Of a DNA stretch of 64,000 bases, positions 9,979-19,200 are shown in pieces (position 1 is the stretch's first letter; every line of letters begins with the position of its first letter). Source of the stretch: Duganella sp. BuS-21 (GTDB taxonomy: Bacteria; Pseudomonadota; Gammaproteobacteria; Burkholderiales; Burkholderiaceae_D); assembly GCA_041874725.1 (NCBI GenBank), contig CP097466.1, positions 3,100,001 to 3,164,000 of the forward strand, written 5' to 3'. The position numbers and the translations under genes are program-made. Below the pieces are notes generated by a model. It searched no databases. It was not told where the DNA came from and saw only the letters and a program-made list of their open reading frames with translations.

Positions 9979-12234
9979 ATGAAGAAGCAATTGCTGTTGG
10001 TGGCCGTCCTGTCGGCCCTGTCAGTGCAGGCCGGCGCCGCCGTGCCAGAGAAAACGGCCGACACCATCCTCAAACCCCAGCCGGGCCAAACCCAGGCCGC
10101 CCTGTGGGCCTCGCGTGTGCTGGGCAAGCTGCACTACAAGCCCGCGCCGCTCGACGACGCCATGTCCGAGAAAATCTTCGACCGTTACTTCAAGTCGCTG
10201 GACGGGGAAAAAATGTTCTTCACCCAGGCCGACATCGACCAGTACGCCATCGTGCGCACCCGCCTGGACGACGCCATCAACGGCGAAAACCTCAGCGTAC
10301 CGTTTGCCATCTTCAATCTCTACCAGCAGCGCTTCAACGAGCGCATCGCCTATGCGCGCGACCTGGTCAAGAACGGCAAATTCGAATTCAGCTCCGACGA
10401 AAGCTACCAGTACGACCGCGAAAAAGCCGACTGGGGCAAGAGCGACGCCGAGGTCAAGGACTTGTGGCGCAAGCGCGTCAAGAACGAGTGGCTGCGCCTG
10501 AAGCTGGCCGGCAAGGAAGACAAGGCCATCCGCGAAACGCTGGACAAGCGCTACGAGGGCTACCTGAGCCCGTCGCGCAAGCTGACCAATGAAGACGTGT
10601 TCCAGATCTTCATGAACGCCTACGCCATGTCGATCGAGCCGCACACCAACTACCTCGGCCCGCGCGCCGCCGAGAACTTCGACATCGCCATGCGCCTGTC
10701 GCTGGAAGGCATCGGCTGCGTGCTGCAATCGCGCGACGACTACACCGTGGTGCGCGAAGTGGTGCCCGGCAGCCCGGCCGGCCTGTCCGGCAAGATCAAG
10801 GTCGGCGACAAGATCGTCGCCGTCGCCAAAGACGAGAAAACGCCGCTGACCGAAGTGCTGGGCTGGCGCCTGGACGACGTGGTGGCGCTGATTCGCGGTC
10901 CCAAGGATTCGACCGTCAAGCTGGAGATCATTTCCGCCGACGCCGGCCCGGACGGCAAGCACAACTTCGTCTCGCTGGTGCGCCAGAAGATCAGCATGGA
11001 AGAGCAGTCGGCCAAGAAAACCATCTATGAAGTCAAGGATGGCGCCGCCAAAAGGCGCGTGGGCGTGATCTCGCTGCCGACCTTCTACATGGACTTCGAA
11101 GCGCGTCGCAAGGGCGACAAGGACTTCAAGAGCGCCACCCGCGACGTTCAGCGCCTGCTGGTGGAACTGAAGAAGGATAAAGTCGACAACGTACTGATCG
11201 ACCTGCGCAACAACGGCGGCGGCTCGCTGACCGAAGCGGTGGAACTGACCGGCCTGTTCATCGACAAGGGCCCGGTGGTGATGCAGCGCAGCGGCGACAA
11301 CAAGGTCGAAGTGGAGAGCGACACCAACGCCGGCATGGCGTGGGACGGCCCGATGGGCGTGCTGATCAACCGTGGCTCGGCCTCGGCGTCGGAGATCTTC
11401 GCGGCGGCGATCCAGGATTACGGCCGTGGCGTCATCATCGGCGAACCGAGCTTCGGCAAGGGCACGGTGCAGACCCTGTTCGGCCTGGACCGTTTTGCCC
11501 AGAGCGAGAAAGTGCATTACGGCGAGCTGAAGTTCACGATCGCGCAGTTCTTCCGCATCAACGGCGGCACCACGCAGCTGCGCGGCGTCACGCCGGACAT
11601 CAAGCTGCCGACCATGGGCGATTCGGACAGCTTCGGCGAATCGAGCTACGAGAACGCCTTGCCGTGGACCCAGATCAAGCCTGCCATCTACATCCCGGCC
11701 GGCGAGGTCAAGGAAGTGGTACCGCTGCTCGACAAAAAGCATGAGGCCCGCGTCGCCAAGGACAAGGACTTCCAATACCTGGCCGAGGACATCGCGCTGG
11801 TGAAAAAGCAGCGCAAGGAAAACTCGATCTCGCTGAACGAAACCGTGCGCCGCAAGGAGCGCGACCAGCAGGAAGCGCGCGCCAAGCTGCGCGAGGCGCG
11901 TCTGCTGGCCAATACGCCGGGGGCCGACGATCCTATCCTGGTGCCGGATCCGAAAGATGCGCTGAACAAGGCGATCTCGGCCAAGCCGGCCAACGGCAAG
12001 CCGGCGCCGTCGCCGAAGGTGGCGGGGGTCAAGGGCGCGCTGCGCAGCGACGACGGCCTGCAAGGCGCCGAGCGTTCGCTGGCGGCCGAGCTGGAGGCGG
12101 AAAAAGCCGCCAAGGCGGCCAAGGATGTGCTGCTGAATGAAGCCGTGCACATCCTGGCGGACGAAGTCAGCCTGCTGAAGACCGATACCCGCATGGCTTC
12201 CCGCGTGCTGCCGTACGCGGCCGATGCCAAGTAA
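9979..12234 (+). CDS. prc: Carboxy-terminal processing protease Prc/Tsp (S41A)
   Basis: A 751-residue periplasmic tail-specific protease. It has a signal peptide (MKKQLLLVAVLSALSVQAGA), an N-terminal Tsp domain, PDZ at about 230-330 (SLEGIGCVLQ..VVPGSPAGLSGKIKVGDKI), and the S41 core with the Ser in NRGSASASEIFAAAIQDYGR (about residue 465) and Lys in PSFGKGTVQT (about 492). The long C-terminal region is typical of the Prc/DUF3340 family. It degrades or trims proteins with nonpolar C-termini, such as PBP3 and lipoprotein partners. The start at 9979 was chosen over 9916 because it gives the signal peptide and sits seven bases after GGAG. A strong terminator follows. Confidence 0.95.
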   Translation: MKKQLLLVAVLSALSVQAGAAVPEKTADTILKPQPGQTQAALWASRVLGKLHYKPAPLDDAMSEKIFDRYFKSLDGEKMFFTQADIDQYAIVRTRLDDAINGENLSVPFAIFNLYQQRFNERIAYARDLVKNGKFEFSSDESYQYDREKADWGKSDAEVKDLWRKRVKNEWLRLKLAGKEDKAIRETLDKRYEGYLSPSRKLTNEDVFQIFMNAYAMSIEPHTNYLGPRAAENFDIAMRLSLEGIGCVLQSRDDYTVVREVVPGSPAGLSGKIKVGDKIVAVAKDEKTPLTEVLGWRLDDVVALIRGPKDSTVKLEIISADAGPDGKHNFVSLVRQKISMEEQSAKKTIYEVKDGAAKRRVGVISLPTFYMDFEARRKGDKDFKSATRDVQRLLVELKKDKVDNVLIDLRNNGGGSLTEAVELTGLFIDKGPVVMQRSGDNKVEVESDTNAGMAWDGPMGVLINRGSASASEIFAAAIQDYGRGVIIGEPSFGKGTVQTLFGLDRFAQSEKVHYGELKFTIAQFFRINGGTTQLRGVTPDIKLPTMGDSDSFGESSYENALPWTQIKPAIYIPAGEVKEVVPLLDKKHEARVAKDKDFQYLAEDIALVKKQRKENSISLNETVRRKERDQQEARAKLREARLLANTPGADDPILVPDPKDALNKAISAKPANGKPAPSPKVAGVKGALRSDDGLQGAERSLAAELEAEKAAKAAKDVLLNEAVHILADEVSLLKTDTRMASRVLPYAADAK

Positions 12235-12347
12235 GTAAGGTCATAGGTTTTGTGAATAGCCGCTATTGCTAATATAAATTGGATTAATATGCTGTGATGC
12301 AGCATACTTCATTTGTCTCCTCTATCTCCTCCAAGGAAATAGACTTC

Positions 12348-12376
12348 AGCCCGCTCCCTGAGCGGGCTTTTTTTTT
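12348..12376 (+). terminator. Rho-independent terminator after prc
   Basis: Arms AGCCCGCTC (12348-12356) and GAGCGGGCT (12360-12368), loop CCT, then a run of T through 12376. It is perfect over nine pairs and about 115 bases after the prc stop. The rest of the 12235-12533 gap holds an AT-rich stretch before the hairpin and copy B of the post-terminator repeat after it. Confidence 0.88.
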
Positions 12377-12453
12377 GGTTCATCGTGCTTGGTGGGGCGC
12401 GCTTTTACAGCGACAAGCAACGCCAGGCCTAGCCCACCAAACCTATTCCCGTA
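12370..12453. repeat. Post-terminator repeat, copy B
   Basis: This is the counterpart of 4933-5035: TTTTTTTGGTTCATCG (12370-12385), AGCGACAAGCAACG (12409-12422) and TTCCCGTA (12446-12453) occur in the same order, with a shorter first spacer (23 versus 42 bases). It again begins inside the T-tract of a terminator. Function unknown. Confidence 0.55.
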
Positions 12454-12533
12454 CATACGTGAGGATGCTTTTTTTCGTCTAAACGCCGAAGATCGGGTAA
12501 GCTTTCTACAGGTCAACGTTTAGGTTCGGATAC

Positions 12534-14681
12534 GTGTCTCCAACTCAATTCAAAATAGCCGTGCTGGCCCTGGCGCTGGGCGGTGCGGCGGTCGGCGGCG
12601 GTGTCGCTTATCTGCTGGTCCACACACCAAAACAGGACGCCGGTGGGCAAGCAGCGCCTTTTGCCGTCAAGGGCACGCCCTCGGGCTGGCCGGCGCGCGT
12701 CGGTACCCTCGCCGGCGACGGCTTGCCGGGCGCCGCCAATGGCAGCGGCCGGCGCACCCGCTTCTCGGATCCGTTCGGCGTGGTGCTCGACCGGCAAGGC
12801 AATCTCTACGTTGCCGACGGCGGCGACAACAACAGTATCCGCAAGATCGATCCGGCCGGCGTCAGCTCCACCCTGGCCGGCGGCAACGAGGGCTATGCCG
12901 AAGGCAAGGGCGGCGCGGCGGCCTTCCACACGCCGTCGGGCTTGGCAATCGACAGCGCCGGTAATCTGTACGTGGCCGACACCGGCAACAACGCCATCCG
13001 CAAGATCACGCCGGAGGGCGTGGTATCGACGTTGGCCGGCGACGGCCTGGCGGGCGACAGGGACGGCAACGGTGCTGCGGCGCAGTTCAACGGCCCGGTC
13101 GGCGTGGCGATCGACGCCGAGGGCGTGCTGTACGTGGCCGATACCTATAACGACCGCATCCGCCGCATTACGCGCGACGGCACCGTGAGCACCATCGCCG
13201 GTGGCAAGCGCGCCGGCATGGCCGACGGCCCGGCCGCCCAGGCGCGCTTCGATACGCCGACCGGGCTGGCCGTCAGCGCCGCCGGCGACATCTATATCGC
13301 CGACACCGCCAACCACGCCATCCGCAAGCTGGGCAAGGACGGCAAGGTCACCACCATCGCCGCCGCCAAGGACGACGACCGCGATGCGCTGCTGCGCTCC
13401 CCGGTCGGCATCGCGATAACCGGCGACGGCTTCCTGTACCTCGCCAGCAGCGCCCACGGCCGCGTGGCGCAACTGACCCCGGCCGGCGAGGCGGTGGCGC
13501 TGCGCGACGTCGATCACCCGGCCCAGCCCGGCTACGGCGCCGACGGCGGCGTGCGCCTGTACTCGCCGCGCGGCATCGCGCTGGCGGGCGACGGTTCGCT
13601 GTTCGTGACCGATGGCGCCACGTTCCGCCTGCATCATATCGCCATGGTCGGCGCCGATGAGGCACCGCTGCCGGACCCGCCCTGGCCCGGCCTGCCGGTG
13701 CGCAGTGCGACCATGCAATGGCCGGTCAAGCCGCACAACCAGCCGCATGAAGTGGTGGGACTGATGGGCGAAGTGCGCGGCAATTTCGACGGCGAAAGCC
13801 GCGACCATTTCCACACCGGGCTCGACGTGCAAGGGGCGATCGGCACGCCGGTGCAGGCCATCGGCGCGGCCAAGGTCAGCGACCCGCGCGCCGGCTGGGG
13901 CTATGGCGAATTGTCGGAAGGCCTGGCGCTGGGCGGCCTGCAATATGTGCACATGCGTGTCGGCCGCGACGGCAAGGATAAAGTCCTCGATGCGCGCTTC
14001 CTGGTCGCCAAAAACGACCAGGGTGCGGCGCAGGCGGTGCGGGTCAAGCGCGGCACCCGCTTCGCGGCGGGCGACACACTGGGCACCATCAACCGCATGG
14101 CGCACGTCCACCTCGACTACAAGCCCAACGGCGGCCCGGTGAATCCCTTGCTGCTGCCCTTCATCGGTCTGGAAGATACGATTGCGCCGCAGATCAAGCG
14201 CATCAGCGTGGTGGACGGCAAGGGCAAACCCTTGACCGAGAAGCGCGACGGCCGCCTGCTCATCCGGCGCAGCCTGGGCGAGGCGCAGATCGTGGTCGAT
14301 GCCAGCGATCAGATCAACGGCAACCAGCAGCGCCGCCGTCTCGGCCTGTACCGGCTCGGCTATCAGCTGCTGAACCAGCAGGGCGATACCATACCGGGCA
14401 TGACCGAGCCCATCATCACGCAGCAATATGACCGCCTGCCGCGCAATCGCGAGGCGGTCAAGCTGGCGTATGCGCCCGACAGCGGCATCACCGTGCACGG
14501 CGCGCGCGAGACACGTTTTGCCTACGCCATCAACAACCGGCTGATCAACGGCAAAATGACGCCGGGGGCTTGGAAAGTGGGGGAGTTAGGGCCGGGCAAT
14601 TACATCCTGCGCATTACGGCCGAGGACTATGCCGGCAACGCAGCCGACCGTAACCGCGAGCTGGCGGTCACGATCGACTAG
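12534..14681 (+). CDS. NHL-repeat beta-propeller fused to M23-like metallopeptidase domain
   Basis: A 715-residue protein with an N-terminal signal anchor (about 6-28). Five to six NHL repeats follow, each with the pattern GVAIDAxGxLYVADTxNxxIRKI...STLAG (residues about 55-380). An M23/lysostaphin-like domain then carries HTGLD (about 428-432) and HVHLDY (about 523-528), matching the HxxxD and HxH zinc ligands. The C-terminal about 180 residues look like a beta-rich, Ig-like domain (APQIKRISVVDGKG to DYAGNAADRNRELAV). Inference: an envelope protein whose propeller binds a partner and whose M23 part may cut peptidoglycan. The start is GTG at 12534; the ribosome site is weak. I know of no named family with this architecture. 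Confidence 0.72.
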   Translation: MSPTQFKIAVLALALGGAAVGGGVAYLLVHTPKQDAGGQAAPFAVKGTPSGWPARVGTLAGDGLPGAANGSGRRTRFSDPFGVVLDRQGNLYVADGGDNNSIRKIDPAGVSSTLAGGNEGYAEGKGGAAAFHTPSGLAIDSAGNLYVADTGNNAIRKITPEGVVSTLAGDGLAGDRDGNGAAAQFNGPVGVAIDAEGVLYVADTYNDRIRRITRDGTVSTIAGGKRAGMADGPAAQARFDTPTGLAVSAAGDIYIADTANHAIRKLGKDGKVTTIAAAKDDDRDALLRSPVGIAITGDGFLYLASSAHGRVAQLTPAGEAVALRDVDHPAQPGYGADGGVRLYSPRGIALAGDGSLFVTDGATFRLHHIAMVGADEAPLPDPPWPGLPVRSATMQWPVKPHNQPHEVVGLMGEVRGNFDGESRDHFHTGLDVQGAIGTPVQAIGAAKVSDPRAGWGYGELSEGLALGGLQYVHMRVGRDGKDKVLDARFLVAKNDQGAAQAVRVKRGTRFAAGDTLGTINRMAHVHLDYKPNGGPVNPLLLPFIGLEDTIAPQIKRISVVDGKGKPLTEKRDGRLLIRRSLGEAQIVVDASDQINGNQQRRRLGLYRLGYQLLNQQGDTIPGMTEPIITQQYDRLPRNREAVKLAYAPDSGITVHGARETRFAYAINNRLINGKMTPGAWKVGELGPGNYILRITAEDYAGNAADRNRELAVTID

Positions 14682-14689
14682 TGAGGCGA

Positions 14690-14947
14690 TCAAGCGGCGG
14701 TCAGCATGCCGGACAGCAGGAACGGCACCATGGTGCCGGTGCTTTCCAGCTGTTTCATCAGTTCGTTGCGGTCACCGGCGATCTCGGCCTTCGATGGCAG
14801 GCTGAGCTCGTCCGGCAAGTCTTGCGGCGACAGCGCGATGCCGAGGCCGGCGAGGGTGGCAACGGGATCGTTCAGGAGCTGTGCGCGAAACTTGTCATCG
14901 CTCGCCAGTTTGTCGAGGACGGCGCTGAGTTCGTTGATAGTTTGCAT
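14690..14947 (-). CDS. NHLP/Nif11-like leader peptide, putative modified-peptide precursor
   Basis: An 85-residue acidic protein without signal peptide or membrane segment. Residues 1-35 (MQTINELSAVLDKL, then FRAQLLNDPVATLAGLGI) follow the nitrile-hydratase-like leader pattern: helix, FRxxLLxDPxxxLxxxGI, then a segment starting LSPQDLPDELSLP. The C-terminal about 25 residues include STGTMVPFLLSGMLTAA, a short Thr/Ser and hydrophobic tail that could be a core peptide. The flavin-dependent SagB-type gene lies divergently 143 bases away. From memory, NCBI families for putative modified peptides of this type co-occur with SagB-related dehydrogenases; assignment by homology search is needed. There is no GG cleavage motif, and Cys is absent. 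Confidence 0.65.
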   Translation of the reverse strand: MQTINELSAVLDKLASDDKFRAQLLNDPVATLAGLGIALSPQDLPDELSLPSKAEIAGDRNELMKQLESTGTMVPFLLSGMLTAA

Positions 14948-15090
14948 GATGTATTGAGCCCTATAAAGGATTTAGAGGCACGGCTGTGCCCCAATCCATC
15001 CTACGCCGAACACCGTTGAATGCCAAGAACTTCATTGCTTACTTGCTAACGATAAGCTAGACTCGAAGCACCCCGAGCAAGGAGGAAAAG

Positions 15091-16251
15091 ATGAAGCTAC
15101 GCCGTTGCGCCGTGCTGTATCTGGAGTCCCGTGAAGCACTGGCTATCGATTGGAAAAGTGTGTTGTCAGGCGGCAACGCGCTGGCCGCCAGCACGCATTG
15201 GGTGGCGCTGGCGCCGCATCTGGACCTGGAACTGGACGTCGGCGCGGCGCAGGTGGCCGCGCTTGGCGCCATCGGTCAGACCGTCTGGAGCGAGCGCGCC
15301 GACGCCGAGCGGGGTTTCGGCGAAGACCTCATCGCCCAACTGCTGGAGCTGGGCCTGCTGATCGGCGACACGCCGCAGTACGCCGCCCAGCGCGAGCGCG
15401 ACGATACCTTGCGCAATACCCACTGGCGGCCGCTGTCGGCGCTGGCCCATACCTTCGGCCGCTGGCGCGGGGTGACCGGCGAGACCGGCATGGAGGCGCC
15501 CAGCTTCCAGGCCTTGCTGGAGCGTTACGGCGAACCACCGCCGCCGACCCTGGACCTGGCGCCGGAGGCGGCCGTCAAACTGCCCGGCGCCGCCAGCGGA
15601 CGCCTGGACGAGCAACTGCTGCAGCGCTACACGGGCCGCAATTTCGATCTGCAGGCCAGCGTGCCGCTGGATGTGGCGGCGCGGCTGCTGCAGCGCACCT
15701 TCGGCGCCCAAGAGGTGCGCAAGGTCGGCCCGCATTCGTCGGTGCTGAAGAAAACCAGTCCTTCCGGCGGCGGCCTGCACCCGATCGAAGCCTACGTGCT
15801 GGTGCAGCGCGTGGACGGCGTGGCGCCCGGCCTGTATCACTACCACCCGATCGCGCATGAGCTGCGTCCGCTGCGTGCGCTTGACGCCGAGGCGGCCGGC
15901 GCGCTGGCGCGCTACATGCTGGCCGATCAGCACTGGCTGGCGAGCGCGCCGCTGCAGGTGGTGATGGTGGCACGCATGGAACGCAGTTTCTGGAAGTACC
16001 GCAATCACCAGAAGGCCTACCGCGCGCTGGCGCTGGACGCCGGCCACCTGTCGCAGACCTTCTACCTGCTGGCGGCCGAGGCGGGACTGCCGGCCTTCAT
16101 CACCGCCGCCATCAACGACGCCGATATCGAGCAGACGCTGGGACTGGACCACCTGCGCCACGCGGTGGTGGCGATGTGCGGCTGCGGCCCGGCCGGCAAG
16201 GGCGAGCGCACCATGGTGGAATTGCGTTACGGCGAGACCGAAGCGATCTGA
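15091..16251 (+). CDS. SagB-family peptide maturation dehydrogenase
   Basis: A 386-residue protein. The C-terminal about 250 residues are a nitroreductase/SagB FMN fold: YTGRNFDLQASVPLDVAARL, the phosphate-site loop TSPSGGGLHPIEAYV, GLYHYHPIAHELRPL, and the helix YRALALDAGHLSQTFYLLAAE. SagB-like enzymes oxidise azolines or related bonds in ribosomally made peptides. The N-terminal about 120 residues are extra; WVALAPHLDLELDVGAAQ through AQLLELGLLIGD resembles a winged-helix peptide-recognition (RRE/PqqD-like) unit. A strong AGGAGG precedes the ATG. A weak promoter match TTGCTT-17-TAGACT is at 15035-15063. The 3' end overlaps the convergent kinase gene by 25 bases. No YcaO cyclodehydratase is present in the window. 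Confidence 0.8.
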   Translation: MKLRRCAVLYLESREALAIDWKSVLSGGNALAASTHWVALAPHLDLELDVGAAQVAALGAIGQTVWSERADAERGFGEDLIAQLLELGLLIGDTPQYAAQRERDDTLRNTHWRPLSALAHTFGRWRGVTGETGMEAPSFQALLERYGEPPPPTLDLAPEAAVKLPGAASGRLDEQLLQRYTGRNFDLQASVPLDVAARLLQRTFGAQEVRKVGPHSSVLKKTSPSGGGLHPIEAYVLVQRVDGVAPGLYHYHPIAHELRPLRALDAEAAGALARYMLADQHWLASAPLQVVMVARMERSFWKYRNHQKAYRALALDAGHLSQTFYLLAAEAGLPAFITAAINDADIEQTLGLDHLRHAVVAMCGCGPAGKGERTMVELRYGETEAI

Positions 16252-19200
16252 CCAGGCGTGTCGCTGGCCGCCTGCACGCCGTCGAGCACGGCTTCAAGGG
16301 CGGCGCCGAAGGCGGCCAGCGCGTCCTCGCAATGCACGCGGCGCGGCGACAGCAGCAATTGCTCCAGTTCGCTGGCGGCGTGGTGCAGCGCGTGCATGGA
16401 GAGGTTGCCGGCCGCGCCGCGCACCTTGTGCACCAGCTGCGCGGCCTGCTCATAAGCGCCGTGTTCCATCGCCGCGAGCAGCTGCTGCGGGCTGGCCTGG
16501 AAGTCCGTCACGAAGCGCTCCAGCAGCATGGCCAGCAGCTTGCGGTTGCCGCCGAGACGCGCCAGCACCGTCGCCATGTCGATGCCCGGCAGGGCGGGCG
16601 GCGGTTCGGCGGATGTGGCGTCGGCAAGCTCCGCCGCTTCTGACGCGGTCTCGGCGGCGGGCGCTGGCACTGCCGGCTGCACCCGCTCCGGCGGGCGCCG
16701 GATCTGGCTGGCCAGCACTGCGAACAGGCGTTCCGGCTCGATCGGCTTGGTCACATAGTCGTTCATGCCCATGGACAGGCTGCTTTCGCGGAAGCCGGCC
16801 ACCGCATGCGCCGTCATGGCGATCAGCGGCAGTTGTGCGTGCTGCGGCTTGCTGCGGATGTGGGCCGAGGCCTGGTAGCCGTCCATGCCCGGCATCTGGA
16901 TATCCATCAGCACCGCATCGAAGTTGTGCTGGTCGACCATCTGCACCGCCGCCGCGCCGCTGTCGGCCAGTTCCACCATCACGCCGGCGCGCAGCAGCAC
17001 TTCGCGCGCCACCTGCTGGTTGATCACATTGTCGTCGACCACCAGCACGCGCGCGCCGGCGATGCGTTGCGCCATTGCCGACGGCGCGTTCGAGGCCGCG
17101 CCGGCCGGCCGTGCCGGCAAGGCCAGCCCAAGCCCGACCAGCACCGCCTCCAGCAACTGCTGCGCCTGCAACGGCTTGACCAGCACGGCGGCGACGCCGG
17201 CCAGGCCGACCGCCTGCGCCGCCGGTTCGCGCGCGAACTCGGTCATCATCATCACCAGCGGCGGCACCGGCGCCAGGGCCAGCGTCAGCTCGGCGTGCAG
17301 CAGGTGGGCGGCGCCGGCGCCGTAGCCGCCGGGCAGGTCCCAGTCCAGCAGTACCAGGTCAGCGCCCTCCGCGGCACCCTGGCCGTGGCCTGCTCGCAGC
17401 AAGTGTTCGACCGCCGCCGCGCCGCCGTCGACGCTGTGCACGCCGAAGCCGTCGCTGCGCAGCTGGCGTTCCAGCATATCGCGCAGCATGGGGTTGGCCG
17501 TCACCACCAGCAGGCGCCGGCCGGCCGCCTCGGCCGGCAGCGGCGCCGGCGCCGGTTGCGCGCCTTGCTGGCGCTGCAGCGTCAGGTCGAAATGGAAGCG
17601 GCTGCCCACGCCGGGCTGGCTCTCGATGCCGATCACGCCGCCCATGGCCTGCACCAGTTGCTGCGAAATGGCCAGGCCGAGGCCGGTGCCGCCGTACAGG
17701 CGCGTGGTGCTGGTGTCGGCCTGCGAGAAGGCGCGGAACAGGCGCGCCTGCTGTTCTTCGCTGATGCCGACGCCGGTGTCGTCGACCATGAAGCGCAGCC
17801 GCACCGCCGTATCGGGCTGGTCGGCGACCGCCTGCAGCAGTTCCACGCGCAGGCCGATATGGCCGCCGGCGGTGAACTTGAGGGCGTTGCCGACCAGATT
17901 GACCAGCACCTGGTTCAGGCGCAGCGGATCGCCGATCAAGCGCAGCGGCACCTCGGGCGCGGCCCAGGCCAGCAGCTCCAGGCCTTTTTCGGCCGCGCGC
18001 CACGAGAACAGGTCGGCGATCTGGCTCAACGTATCGTCGAGGTCGAAGGGCAGGGCTTCCAGCTCCAGCTTGCCGGACTCGATCTTGGCGAAGTCGAGCA
18101 CGTCGTCGATGATGCTCAGCAGGTTCTGGCCGGCGCGGCCGATCTTGGTGAAATAGTCGCGCGGCTTGGCCGGCAAATCCAGGTGGGTGCCGAGGCCGGC
18201 GAAGCCGAGGATGGCGTTCATCGGCGTGCGGATTTCGTGGCTGATATTGGCCAGGAACTCGCTCTTGGCGCGGGTCGAGGCTTCGGCGTCGGCGCGCGCC
18301 TGCTGGATGGCGCGGATCGCACTGGCCTTCTGGAACGCCGAGACGAACGGTTCCTTGAGCGCCCGGAACATGTCCAGGTCCTTGCGGGCGAACGGCGTGT
18401 CCTGCTTGAACACGAGGTAACCCTGCACCTGCTGCTCGACCCGGATGCGCACCGCCAGCAGGGTGCTTTGCTTGAGGAACATGTCCGGCGCGATGCTGCT
18501 GGCGCCGTCGACGAACTGCGCGCGCGCCGCCGCCAGCGACATGCCGGCGCAGGCCGACGGCAGCGCGTCGTGGCCCCAGCTGGCGCGGATCTCCAGTGTG
18601 TCGCCGGGCGCTTCGCAGGTCAGCGCGTAGGCCACGCCGACTTCGCCGATGGCGCTCGATTCGCGCAGGATGGTGTGCAGCAGGGCGTCGAAATCCAGCT
18701 CGTCGTTGATCGACTTGACGATGGCGTGCACGCGCTCCAGGTGCAGCGTGCGCGAATACACCTGCTGCTGCAGGTTGCGCACGCGCCAGCGGTACATGCC
18801 CCACGCCAGGGCCAGTACGCCCAGCGTGGCGCCCAGGCGCGTCCACCAGGTCTGATACCAGGCCGGCAGGAAGTGCAGTTCCATGCTCAGTTCATGCGGA
18901 CTCCAGGCGCCGTCGCGGTTGCTGCCGCGCATGGCCAGCCGGTAGCGGCCGGGGGGCACGTTGGCGTAGGTGGCGGCGCGGCGGCTGGCATCGGCCTCGA
19001 TCCATTCCTTGTCGTAGCCTTCCAGGCGGAAGGCGTAGCGGTTGCGCTGGCTGGCGGAAAAGTCCAGCGACGCCACCTCCACCTCCACCTTGCGGGTGCC
19101 GGGCGGGATCGCCAGCGCCGGCCCGCCCGCGGCCAGCAGGGGCGCCGCCGCCACCGCGTCGCGGTCCAGATGCACCGCGCTGACCACCAGCGGCGGTTGG

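Noticed and set aside
12294..12482. A 62-codon + strand frame after prc
   Set aside because: It reads through the terminator hairpin and the post-terminator repeat; no ribosome site or homology is evident.
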